A stretch of 64,000 bases of DNA from Thermohalobaculum sp963700775 (GTDB lineage: Bacteria; Pseudomonadota; Alphaproteobacteria; Rhodobacterales; Rhodobacteraceae): positions 62,001 to 126,000 of the forward strand of contig CAVOYU010000008.1 of the NCBI GenBank assembly GCA_963700775.1, read 5' to 3'. Both the position numbers and the translations under genes were made by a program. Position 1 is the first letter of the stretch. Every line of letters starts with the position of its first letter. The notes beneath the pieces are model-generated. The model saw only the letters and a program-made list of their open reading frames with translations, was not told the DNA's origin and did no database searches. This document shows positions 28,081-36,864 of this stretch, one piece after another.

Positions 28081-29328
28081 ATGGCACGCCGGATCGCAGC
28101 ATCCTGGCCATCGGGTGCCGCACTGGGTCTGGCGTTTACGCTCGGCGCGTCGGATGCCGTTGCGCAGCAGTACGAGGGGCTCGACCCATCCCTGGTCGAC
28201 GACGGCGCCAAGATGCGGGTCGACGAGGAGGTACCGGATGTTGTTCCCGAGCGGCGGGGACTTCCCGAGATCCGCGTCGACTCCGACTCGGGCGCCTTCG
28301 CGCGGCTCTACGGCCATCTCAACTGGGGCGTCCTCGGCTTCGACGACGGGCGCGACACCGACACCTACGCCCCGATCGACAACGCGAACTCGGTGAGCCG
28401 CCTTGGCCTGCTCGCCGGCGGCAGCGTCGGCGACGGGTGGGACATCGGGTTTCGCTTCGAGGCCCAGTACGCGCCGTACTCGACCTTCAACGTCAGCGTA
28501 CTCGACGACGACCCGGACTGGAACTTCGACCAGAGCAACATCCGCTGGATCGACCTCAGCCTCAGGAACGATGACTACGGCACCGTCTCGCTCGGTCAGG
28601 GCAGCATGGCGACCGACGGCATCTCCCTGATCGATTTCTCGCTCACCAACCTCGTCGCCTACGCATCGGTCGGCGACTCCGCGGCCGGGCAATACCTGCG
28701 CTTCGACGACCCGACGATCCCGATCGCCCAGGGCCCCCGGATCTTCCAGGCATATCAGGGCCTCAGCGGGCCGCGGCGGGTCCGCGCGCGGTACGACACG
28801 CCGACCTATATGGGCTTCGGCGCCAGCGCGGCCTACGGCCGATGGCTGCTCTCGACCGAGAGCGACTTCCGCGACGAGGACCTGTTCGACCTATCGCTGA
28901 CCTGGGGCCAGGAGATCGGAGACTTCCGCGCCGGCGCGGGGGCCGGGTATTTCTGGGACCAGTTCGACCGCGAGGTCCTCTCGGGTTCGGGCGCGCTCCT
29001 GCACACCCCCACCGGGCTGAACCTGACGGTCGCTGGCGGCATGGTCGACACCGACCGGGATACCGCCGACTACTGGTACGTGAAGGGGGGCCTGCGGCGG
29101 CGCCTTTTCGACATGGGGGAGAGCGCGTTCTCGGTGGACTGGTATTCGGGCACCGACTTCGTGCAGGATGGTACCGAGAGCCGGTCGGTCGGCGTCGCGG
29201 CGGTGCAGTTCGTCGAGGCGGCCAACACCGAGCTCTACCTCACGTGGCGGCTCTACGACTACGACGCTCCCGGCCCCGGCTTCGAGAATGCCCAGGCCGT
29301 GTTCGGCGGCTTCCGGTTCAGGTTCTGA
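28081..29328 (+). CDS. Gram-negative porin-like outer-membrane protein
   Basis: A 415-residue beta-barrel protein. The signal peptide ends 'GASDAVAQQ', a short acidic linker follows, and the barrel opens with 'ARLYGHLNWGVLGFDDG', resembling trimeric porins. Many strands are rich in Asp/Tyr/Trp, and the C-terminus is 'GGFRFRF'. The start lies 5 bp after the peptidase stop, so it belongs to the AbgT-M20 transcript and could supply the outer-membrane route for the same solute. The exact porin family is uncertain. Confidence 0.75.
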   Translation: MARRIAASWPSGAALGLAFTLGASDAVAQQYEGLDPSLVDDGAKMRVDEEVPDVVPERRGLPEIRVDSDSGAFARLYGHLNWGVLGFDDGRDTDTYAPIDNANSVSRLGLLAGGSVGDGWDIGFRFEAQYAPYSTFNVSVLDDDPDWNFDQSNIRWIDLSLRNDDYGTVSLGQGSMATDGISLIDFSLTNLVAYASVGDSAAGQYLRFDDPTIPIAQGPRIFQAYQGLSGPRRVRARYDTPTYMGFGASAAYGRWLLSTESDFRDEDLFDLSLTWGQEIGDFRAGAGAGYFWDQFDREVLSGSGALLHTPTGLNLTVAGGMVDTDRDTADYWYVKGGLRRRLFDMGESAFSVDWYSGTDFVQDGTESRSVGVAAVQFVEAANTELYLTWRLYDYDAPGPGFENAQAVFGGFRFRF

Positions 29329-29428
29329 GAATGGACCCCGCGCTGCGCATCGGTGTTGGGAACAGTGCGATCACCCGGGCGCCCGGACACCCGGCCGAGC
29401 TTCGCGGCAAGGTCTGGAAGGCAACCGC

Positions 29429-31231
29429 ATGACCGACATCTGGATCGTTTTCGCCATCATCGCCGCAGTGATCGTCCTGTTCATGTGGGACAAGCTTCCG
29501 GTGATCGTGGTCTGCATCGCCACGGCGCTCGCGCTCTACGCGACCGGGATACTGACGCTCGGGCAGAGCCTCGCGGGGTTCGGCGATCCGGCCACGATCT
29601 TCGTCGCGTCGCTGTTCGTCGTCAGCGCGGGGCTCGAGATCACTGGCGTCACGGCCTGGGCCGGGCAGATCCTGATCGGGCGTGCCGGCGACAGCCGGGC
29701 TCGGCTGATCGTGCTGATGATGCTGCTCGTCGGCGTCCTGAGCGCACTCATCAGCCTGAACGGCGCCGTCGCGGCGCTCCTGCCGGTCATCGTGGTGATG
29801 GCGGTGCGGCTCTCCCGCTCGCCGTCGCAGCTGCTGATGCCGCTGGTGTTCGGCGCCCATGCGGGCTCGCTCCTGGCGCTGACCGGATCTCCGGTGAACG
29901 TCCTCATCATGGAGGCCTCGCTCGACGCCGGCGGCCCGGGCTTCAGCTATTTCGAGTTCTCGCTGGTCGGGGTTCCGCTGATCGCCGGCTGCATCGTGAT
30001 CGCGTGGCTCCTCGGCGAGCGGCTGCTGCCGACGCGCGAGAGCAAGACGCTGCCGCCGGACCTCAGCCGGCACGCCCATACGCTGGTGGAGCAGTTCCGC
30101 CTTGCCGGGGACGTCCACGCGCTCCGGGTGCGCGAGGGGTCCGTGCTCGCGGGCTCGCCCCGCCGGGAGCTGAACCTCTCCGACCGCGCGGGTCTCGCGC
30201 TTGTCGGCGTCCGATCCGGCGACGGAGTGCCGATCTCGCGCGACGCGATTGCCGCGGGTGATACAGTGATGGTGAAGGGCGACGCTGACGCCGTCGCGGC
30301 GCTGGCCGGCGATCTCGGCCTGTCCCCATCCGAGACCCGCCAGCCCGGAGTCGCCGACACGCTCTTCAACCGCGAATCCGGGCTCGCCGAGGTGGTGATT
30401 CCGCCCCGGTCGCCCCTGATCGGCGAGCGGTTTTTCCCCGGCATGGTGACGGAGAGCGGCGACCTCGTGGTGCTCGCGATCCAGCGCCAGGGCGCGGACC
30501 TGCCACCCGACACGCCACTCGCCGCCGGGGATGTGCTGTTGCTCCAGGGCACCTGGCGCGCGCTGGAACAACGGCTCGATCAGGCCGAGGTGCTGGTCGT
30601 GAACTCGCCCGACCTCGTCCGCCGCCAGGCCGTTCCGATGGGGCAGGGGGCGCGGCTGATGATCGGCGTGCTGCTGGCCATGGTGCTGGCGCTGGCCACC
30701 GGCATCGTTCCGGCGGCGGTCGCGGGCCTCTGCGCGGCCGGCGCCGTCGTCATCCTCGGCATCCTCAGCGTCGACCAGGTCTACCGCGCGATCAACTGGA
30801 CCACGGTCATCCTCGTCGGCGCGATGATGCCGCTCTCGACCGCCATCTCGCAGACCGGTGCCGCCAAGATGCTGGCCGACGGACTGATCGCCATGGTCGG
30901 CGATGCGGGTCCGGCCATGCTGCTGGCGGGCCTCTTCGTGCTGACGGCTTTCCTCGGGCAGGTCATCAGCAACACGGCGACCGCGCTGATCATCATCCCG
31001 ATCGCGGTGGTCGCCGCCAAGCAGATCGGGATCGCGCCGGAGCCCGTGCTGATGTGCGTCGCGATCGCCGCGGCGGGCGCCTTCCTCACGCCCGTCGCGA
31101 CGCCGACCAACCTGATGGTGATGGAGCCCGGCGGCTACCGCTTTGGCGACTACTGGAAATTCGGCTTGCCGATGATGGCGTGGTTCTTCGTGATCGCCAT
31201 CTTCGTCGTTCCGCTGATCTGGCCATTCTGA
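29429..31231 (+). CDS. SLC13-family anion permease with two RCK_C domains (copy 1)
   Basis: A 600-residue permease of the divalent-anion:Na+/CitT type. It has N-terminal helices with 'SLNGAVAALLPVIVVMA' (hairpin motif), a cytoplasmic insert of about 200 residues holding two TrkA-C/RCK_C domains ('LRVREGSVLAGSPRREL', 'LAEVVIPPRSPLIGERFF'), then C-terminal helices with 'ISNTATALIIIPIAVV' and 'GAFLTPVATPTNLMVMEPGGY'. This layout is shared by sulfate/tellurite-type permeases. Ribosome site GGAAGG. It is about 60% similar along its whole length to the gene at 36865. The substrate (sulfate, dicarboxylate or another oxyanion) is not shown. Confidence 0.83.
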   Translation: MTDIWIVFAIIAAVIVLFMWDKLPVIVVCIATALALYATGILTLGQSLAGFGDPATIFVASLFVVSAGLEITGVTAWAGQILIGRAGDSRARLIVLMMLLVGVLSALISLNGAVAALLPVIVVMAVRLSRSPSQLLMPLVFGAHAGSLLALTGSPVNVLIMEASLDAGGPGFSYFEFSLVGVPLIAGCIVIAWLLGERLLPTRESKTLPPDLSRHAHTLVEQFRLAGDVHALRVREGSVLAGSPRRELNLSDRAGLALVGVRSGDGVPISRDAIAAGDTVMVKGDADAVAALAGDLGLSPSETRQPGVADTLFNRESGLAEVVIPPRSPLIGERFFPGMVTESGDLVVLAIQRQGADLPPDTPLAAGDVLLLQGTWRALEQRLDQAEVLVVNSPDLVRRQAVPMGQGARLMIGVLLAMVLALATGIVPAAVAGLCAAGAVVILGILSVDQVYRAINWTTVILVGAMMPLSTAISQTGAAKMLADGLIAMVGDAGPAMLLAGLFVLTAFLGQVISNTATALIIIPIAVVAAKQIGIAPEPVLMCVAIAAAGAFLTPVATPTNLMVMEPGGYRFGDYWKFGLPMMAWFFVIAIFVVPLIWPF

Positions 31232-31356
31232 TGCTAAATCCGGCCCTCGACCGTTCCGGAGGCAATCGACGCGGCGCAGGCGAGACCGGCGCGCGCCTCG
31301 GCGTCCGGGTCCCAACCGGCCGGGCCGCGGGGGCGTGGTCAACCTGGAGAGTGAAA

Positions 31357-32460
31357 ATGGAACCGATGTCTGTGGTCCGGTGGCGCGACGCCGCCTTGGG
31401 TCTCGTCCTGGCGGCCACGCTGGCGCTCGCCGGCTGCGATGACGGCGGCGAGGTCGCCTCGGAGCCAGAGGCGAGGCCGGTCCGCGTAGTCACGGCGGTC
31501 GAGCGCGAGCCGGGCGAGCTGGTCGTGCTCTCTGGCATCGTCGAGGCGAAGACCGAGGCCGATCTCGGCTTCAGGATCGGCGGCCGGGTGGTCGAGCGGC
31601 TGGTGGATGTGGGCGACCCGGTCAAGGCCGGCCAGCCGGTGGCGCGGCTCGATGACGAGGACGAGAAGAACTCCCTCCGCGCCGCCGAGGCGTCGCTTCT
31701 GGCCGCGGAAGGCCAGATGATCGAGGCGGACGGAAACTACGAGCGCCAGCGCCAGCTCCTCGAGCGCGGCTTCACGACCCGCCAGCGCTACGATGAGGCG
31801 GCGCAAGTTCTCCGCACGCTCTCCGCCCAGGTCGACGCGGCGGCGGCGCAGCTGGACATCGCCCGGCGCCGGCTGGACGACACCGTGCTCCTGGCGGACG
31901 CCGCCGGAACAGTGACCGCGCGCGGCGCCGAGCCGGGAGAGGTGGTGCAGGCCGGGCGCATGATCGTCCGGATCGCGCGGGACGGCGGCCGCGACGCGGT
32001 CTTTGACGCCCCCGCCGACGTGGTTGCCCGCGGCTCGCGCGACCTGCCGGTCGAGGTCTCGCTCTCCATCGATCCCTCCGTAACGGCCGCCGGGCGAATC
32101 CGCGAGGTGTCGCCGCAGGCCGACGCGACCACCGGCGCCTTCCGGGTGAGGGTCGCGCTCGACGCGCCGCCCGAGGCGATGCGGCTCGGCTCGACGGTGA
32201 CCGGCCGGACGCGGCTCGAGAGCATCGGCGGCATCAAGGTCCCGGCGAGTGCCCTTGCCCGCACCGGCGGCGAGCCGGCCGTCTGGGTGGTTGATCCCGC
32301 GACCTCGACGGTCACGGCGCGGCCGGTCGAGGTGCTGCTTTACCGGCCGAGCGAGGTCGTGCTCGCTGGCGGGCTCGCCGCTGGCGAGATCGTGGTGACC
32401 GCAGGGGTACAGACCCTGCGCGCGGGCCAGAAGGTCCGTCTGCTGGGCGAACCGTCATGA
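31357..32460 (+). CDS. RND efflux periplasmic adaptor (membrane fusion protein)
   Basis: A 367-residue lipoprotein with lipobox 'LALAGC', lipoyl halves 'GRVVERLVDVGDPVKAGQPVARLD' and 'AAGTVTARGAEPGEVVQAGRMIV', a central alpha-hairpin ('AAEASLLAAEGQMIEADGNYERQRQLL') and the beta-barrel/membrane-proximal domains. Ribosome site GGAGAG. It overlaps the pump gene by 4 nt (ATGA). It bridges the inner-membrane pump to an outer-membrane channel; no TolC-type gene is present in the window. Confidence 0.9.
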   Translation: MEPMSVVRWRDAALGLVLAATLALAGCDDGGEVASEPEARPVRVVTAVEREPGELVVLSGIVEAKTEADLGFRIGGRVVERLVDVGDPVKAGQPVARLDDEDEKNSLRAAEASLLAAEGQMIEADGNYERQRQLLERGFTTRQRYDEAAQVLRTLSAQVDAAAAQLDIARRRLDDTVLLADAAGTVTARGAEPGEVVQAGRMIVRIARDGGRDAVFDAPADVVARGSRDLPVEVSLSIDPSVTAAGRIREVSPQADATTGAFRVRVALDAPPEAMRLGSTVTGRTRLESIGGIKVPASALARTGGEPAVWVVDPATSTVTARPVEVLLYRPSEVVLAGGLAAGEIVVTAGVQTLRAGQKVRLLGEPS

Positions 32461-35400
32461 TCGGACCGAACCTCTCGTCCTGGGCGGTCGGCCGGCGGAC
32501 GCTGATGGTCTATTTCATGATCGTCGCGCTCGTCGCCGGGGTTAGCGCCTTCATCGGCCTCGGCCGCGCCGAGGATCCAGTGTTCACGATCAAGACCATG
32601 CTGGTCCGCGCCGACTGGCCCGGCGCGACGCTGGAGGAAACGCTCGACCAGGTGACCGAGCGGATCGAACGAAAGCTCCAGGAGACGCCCGGCCTCGACC
32701 GGCTCCGCAGCTTCACCTCGGCCGGGACGACGACGATCTTTGTCGACATCAAGGGCGAGGTGACGTCCGGCGAGATCCCGGACGTCTGGTACGAGGTCCG
32801 CAAGAAGGTCGGCGATGTCCGGCACACCCTGCCGCAGGGCGTGCTGGGGCCGTTCTTCAACGACGAGTTCGGCGACACCTTCGGCTTCGTCTACGGCTTC
32901 ACGGCGGACGGCTTCACCCATCGCGAACTGCGCGACTATGTGGAGACGATCCGCTCGGCCCTGCTCGGCGTCCCCGATGTCGCAAAGGTCGAGGTGCTTG
33001 GCGCCCAGGACGAGGCGATCTTCCTCGAGTTCTCGCCCGACCGCGTGGCGGCCATGGGGCTGGACTACCCGTCGCTGTTCCAGGCCATCTCGGCGCAGAA
33101 CATCGTCCGCCCGTCGGGCGTGATCCGGAACGGCAGCGAGAATGTCTCTCTCCGCGTCTCCGGCGCCTTCGAGAGCGAGGCGGACATCCTCGCCGTCAAC
33201 ATCCCGGTGAGCGGCCGGATCGTGCGCCTCGGTGACATCGCCCAGGTGGTCCGCGGCTACTCCGATCCGCCGAGCCCGATGTTCCGCGTCAATGGCGAGC
33301 CGGCGATCGGCCTTGGGATCGCGATGCGCGACTCGGGAGACATCCTCGCGCTGGGGCGCAACATCAAGGCCGAGATGGCGGGGCTCGTTGCCGAGCTCCC
33401 GCTCGGGATCGAGCCCATCCTGGTAGCCGATCAGTCCGTGACGGTCGACGAGGCGATCGGCGAGTTCACGACCTCGCTCTGGCAGGCCGTGGCGATCATC
33501 CTGGCGATCAGCATCCTCAGCCTCGGCTTCCGGCCCGGCGCGGTGGTGGCAGTGGCGATCCCGCTCACCCTCGCCGCGGTCATGGTTGTCATGGACCTCG
33601 TCAACATCGATCTCCAGCGCATTTCCCTCGGTGCGCTCATCATTGCGCTCGGCCTGCTCGTGGACGACGCGATGACGACGGTGGATGCGATGCTGCGGCG
33701 CCTCGCTGCCGGCGACACCGCCGAGGCGGCGGCCGGCTTCGCCTATTCGAACCTGGCGGCGCCGATGCTGATCGGCACGCTGGTCACGATCTCGGGCTTC
33801 GTGCCGATCGGCTTCGCGGCCAGCTCGGCGGGCGAGTACACCTTCTCGATCTTCGCCGTGGTCACGATCGCGCTGATCCTTTCGTGGTTCGTCGCGGTCC
33901 TGTTCGCGCCGGTTATCGGCTCGCTGGTCCTGAAGGCCCCCGCCGCGGGCACGGCCGAGGCGCCACCAGGGTTCACCATGCGGGTCTATCTCGGCCTGCT
34001 CGCGACCGCGCTCCGCTTCCGCTGGGTCACGCTCGCCGGCACGGTATTGCTGTTCGCGATCGCGATCTGGGGCCTGCGCTTCGTGCCGCAGCAGTTCTTC
34101 CCCGCCTCGGACCGAACCGAGCTGCTAGTCGACGTGACTTTGCCGCAGAACGCCTCGATCCGCGCGAGCGAGGACGCCGTCAAACGGCTCGAAGCCACGC
34201 TGGCGGCCGACCCGGACATCGAACGCTGGAGCACCTATGTCGGGCGCGGAGCGATCCGATTCTACCTGCCGCTCAACGTCCAGATGCCGAACGACTTCTT
34301 CGCCCAGCACGTGATCGTCTCGACCGACGTCGAGGCCCGCGACCGGCTGCGCACGCGGCTCGAGGCCCTGGCGGAAACCGACTTCCCCGAGGCGACCGTC
34401 CGGGTCTCGCCGCTCGAGCTCGGCCCGCCGGTCGGCTGGCCGTTGCAGTATCGGATCTCGGGACCCGACATCGACCGCGTGCGCGACCTCGCCAAGGGGC
34501 TTGCGGATGTGGTGGCGGCGCATCCCGACACCCGCCGCGTCGGCTTCGACTGGATCGAACCCGCACGCCAGCTCCGCATCCGTGTGGACCAGGACCAGGC
34601 GCGCCGGGCCGGTTTCTCGAGCCAGAGCCTGTCGGCGGCGCTGAACACGGCCGTGACCGGCACGACCGTGACGCAGGTTCGCGACGACATCTACCTCGTC
34701 AACGTCATCGCGCGGGCGCGCCAAGAGGACCGGGTCGCCCTCGACAATTTGCGGACGCTCCAGATCCCGGCGCCGGGCGGGCGGACCGTGCCGCTCAGCC
34801 AGATCGCCACCTTCGAGGCCGACCAGGAGCCGCCGATCGTCTGGCGACGCGACCGACTTCCGACCCTGACGGTACAAAGCGACGTCGCCGCCGGGATGCT
34901 TCCCGACGGAGTGATCGCTGATCTCGCACCCGCCATCGCGCAGTTCGCGGCCGCCCTGCCGGCCGGCTACCGAGTTGAGCTCGGCGGCGTCGCAGAGGAG
35001 AGCGCGAAGAGCCGCGATTCGGTGCTCGCGGTGGCGCCGCTGATGATGTTCCTGATGCTCACCTTCCTGATGCTCCAGCTCCAGAGCTTCCAGCGCCTCG
35101 CCATGGTCGCGCTGGTGATGCCGCTCGGCATGATCGGAGTGGTGGCGGCACTCCTCGTCGTGCAGAAACCGCTCGGCTTCGTGGCGGGTCTCGGCGTTCT
35201 CGCGCTGCTCGGCATGATCGCAAAGAACGCGGTGATCCTGATCACCCAGATCGAGGACGAGCGCAGCCGCGGCCTCGCCGTGCGCGAGGCCGTGACGACC
35301 GCCGCCGCATCCCGCTTCCGGCCGCTGATGCTGACGGCGCTCTCGACCGTGCTCGGCCTCGTGCCGATCGCGCCGACGGTGTTCTGGGGGCCGATGGCCT

Positions 35401-35531
35401 TCGCGATCATGGGCGGCCTCCTGGTTGCGACGCTGCTGACCCTCGTCTTCCTGCCGGTCCTCTACGTGACCTGGCTCGAACGAGGCACGCCTGCCGCTGG
35501 GTCCGCAGGCTCCGGCCCGGCGCAGGCCTGA
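32457..35531 (+). CDS. RND-family efflux pump (AcrB/HAE1-like)
   Basis: A 1024-residue inner-membrane antiporter. It has twelve predicted helices and two large periplasmic loops. Helix 4 reads 'RISLGALIIALGLLVDDAMTTVDAMLRRL', with the Asp pair of proton relay, and helix 10 has 'LALLGMIAKNAVILITQIEDE'. N-terminal 'SWAVGRRTLMVYFMIVALVAGV' is a typical opening. It is followed immediately by the MFS gene. Closest style is the VexF/MexK group of HAE1 pumps for hydrophobic compounds; the substrate is unknown. Confidence 0.9.
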   Translation: MIGPNLSSWAVGRRTLMVYFMIVALVAGVSAFIGLGRAEDPVFTIKTMLVRADWPGATLEETLDQVTERIERKLQETPGLDRLRSFTSAGTTTIFVDIKGEVTSGEIPDVWYEVRKKVGDVRHTLPQGVLGPFFNDEFGDTFGFVYGFTADGFTHRELRDYVETIRSALLGVPDVAKVEVLGAQDEAIFLEFSPDRVAAMGLDYPSLFQAISAQNIVRPSGVIRNGSENVSLRVSGAFESEADILAVNIPVSGRIVRLGDIAQVVRGYSDPPSPMFRVNGEPAIGLGIAMRDSGDILALGRNIKAEMAGLVAELPLGIEPILVADQSVTVDEAIGEFTTSLWQAVAIILAISILSLGFRPGAVVAVAIPLTLAAVMVVMDLVNIDLQRISLGALIIALGLLVDDAMTTVDAMLRRLAAGDTAEAAAGFAYSNLAAPMLIGTLVTISGFVPIGFAASSAGEYTFSIFAVVTIALILSWFVAVLFAPVIGSLVLKAPAAGTAEAPPGFTMRVYLGLLATALRFRWVTLAGTVLLFAIAIWGLRFVPQQFFPASDRTELLVDVTLPQNASIRASEDAVKRLEATLAADPDIERWSTYVGRGAIRFYLPLNVQMPNDFFAQHVIVSTDVEARDRLRTRLEALAETDFPEATVRVSPLELGPPVGWPLQYRISGPDIDRVRDLAKGLADVVAAHPDTRRVGFDWIEPARQLRIRVDQDQARRAGFSSQSLSAALNTAVTGTTVTQVRDDIYLVNVIARARQEDRVALDNLRTLQIPAPGGRTVPLSQIATFEADQEPPIVWRRDRLPTLTVQSDVAAGMLPDGVIADLAPAIAQFAAALPAGYRVELGGVAEESAKSRDSVLAVAPLMMFLMLTFLMLQLQSFQRLAMVALVMPLGMIGVVAALLVVQKPLGFVAGLGVLALLGMIAKNAVILITQIEDERSRGLAVREAVTTAAASRFRPLMLTALSTVLGLVPIAPTVFWGPMAFAIMGGLLVATLLTLVFLPVLYVTWLERGTPAAGSAGSGPAQA

Positions 35532-36743
35532 ATGGGCGTGCAGGCGACAGGCAGGACGGTCTATGTGCGCCTGTTCGCCGCCCACTCCATCGGCCTGCTG
35601 GCCACCGGCATCGCCACTGTGGCGCTGTCGCTCCTGGCCTTCAGCCTCGCCGGGGACTACGCGGGGGCGGTGCTCGGCACCGCGCTTGCGATCAAGATGG
35701 CGACCAACATCGTCGTCGCCCCGCTCGCGGCGGCACTCGCTGGCGGCCTGCCGCGCCAGCGCTGGTTGACATTCCTGGCAGTGGCCCGCGCCGCCGCCCT
35801 TTTCACGCTGCCCTTCGTCGACGCGGTCTGGCAGATCTACGTGCTGATCGTGGTCTTCCAGACCGCCGCCGCGGCGGCCGCGGCGGCCTATATCGCGACC
35901 GTGCCGGACCTGCTCCCCGATCCCGACGACTACGCGGCGGCGGTCGCCAAGTCCAGCATCGCCTACGAGGCCGAGACCCTGCTCAGCCCGCTGGTCGCCG
36001 CGGTCCTGCTGACCGTGCTCGGACATCGCGAGGTCTTCGTGGTTGCGGTCGCCCTGTTCCTGCTCTCGGCCGTGGCGCTGTCGCGCCTGTCGCTGCCGCA
36101 GGGCCGGCGGCCCGAGGGCCGTCTGTTGCGGCGCCTCGCCAGCGATTTCCGGCGACTCACCGGCACCCGGCCGATGCGCGGGGCACTGCTCATCCAGGCC
36201 GCCGCCGTGGTCATCGCGGCGATGGTGACGGTCAACACGGTGGTCCTGGTCCGCGGCCTCTTCGACCTCGAGGACAGCGCCGTCGCGATCGCCCTCGCGG
36301 CCTTCGGCGGCGGCGGGATCACCGCCGCGCTGCTGCTGCCGGTGCTGCTGATGAGACAGGGTGAACGCACGCTCATGATCCGATCGGCGACGGTGATGGC
36401 CGCGCTCCTCGTCTCGGGCGCGCTGCTCCCCGGTTACGCCAAGATGCTGGCGCTCTGGGTCGGACTGGGTGCAACCTCGACGCTCGCGCTGCTTCCGGTC
36501 TCGACGCTCATCCGCCGGATGAGCGCGCCGGAGGAGCGGCAGGGCCTCTACGCGGTGCACTATGCCATCAACCACACGCTGCTGCTCGTCGCCTATCTCG
36601 CCGCCGGCTGGGTGGGCGCCGAGGCCGGGCTTGTCGGCGCGTTCCTCGGCCTCGGCCTGCTGTCGGTCACGCTCGTCGCCGCCTCGGCCGCGATCTGGCC
36701 GCGCGAGCCGGCGCAGACCGGCGCCGGGGCATCGTTTTCGTGA
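35532..36743 (+). CDS. Major facilitator superfamily exporter
   Basis: A 403-residue protein with twelve predicted helices. It begins 'FAAHSIGLLATGIATVALSLLAFSLAG', the pattern of enterobactin-exporter/MFS_3-like permeases, with a charged central loop ('LPQGRRPEGRLLRRLASDFRRLTG'). The start follows the RND stop with no gap, so the two form one operon and probably export related compounds. Confidence 0.82.
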   Translation: MGVQATGRTVYVRLFAAHSIGLLATGIATVALSLLAFSLAGDYAGAVLGTALAIKMATNIVVAPLAAALAGGLPRQRWLTFLAVARAAALFTLPFVDAVWQIYVLIVVFQTAAAAAAAAYIATVPDLLPDPDDYAAAVAKSSIAYEAETLLSPLVAAVLLTVLGHREVFVVAVALFLLSAVALSRLSLPQGRRPEGRLLRRLASDFRRLTGTRPMRGALLIQAAAVVIAAMVTVNTVVLVRGLFDLEDSAVAIALAAFGGGGITAALLLPVLLMRQGERTLMIRSATVMAALLVSGALLPGYAKMLALWVGLGATSTLALLPVSTLIRRMSAPEERQGLYAVHYAINHTLLLVAYLAAGWVGAEAGLVGAFLGLGLLSVTLVAASAAIWPREPAQTGAGASFS

Positions 36744-36864
36744 GCCGGGCATGCGCGTGACCATACCCATGAAGGCCAACGCGATCGGTCCGGCAGCGCG
36801 CATCGTCGCGGCGCAGGTTTCAACGGCCGGGACCCGACCCATCAACTGGCAGGAGCACTAACCG

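Noticed and set aside
34125..36845. A 906-residue minus-strand frame
   Set aside because: It is antisense to the RND and MFS genes, is made of Arg/His/Gly-rich low-complexity sequence and matches no family; it is a GC-rich shadow.
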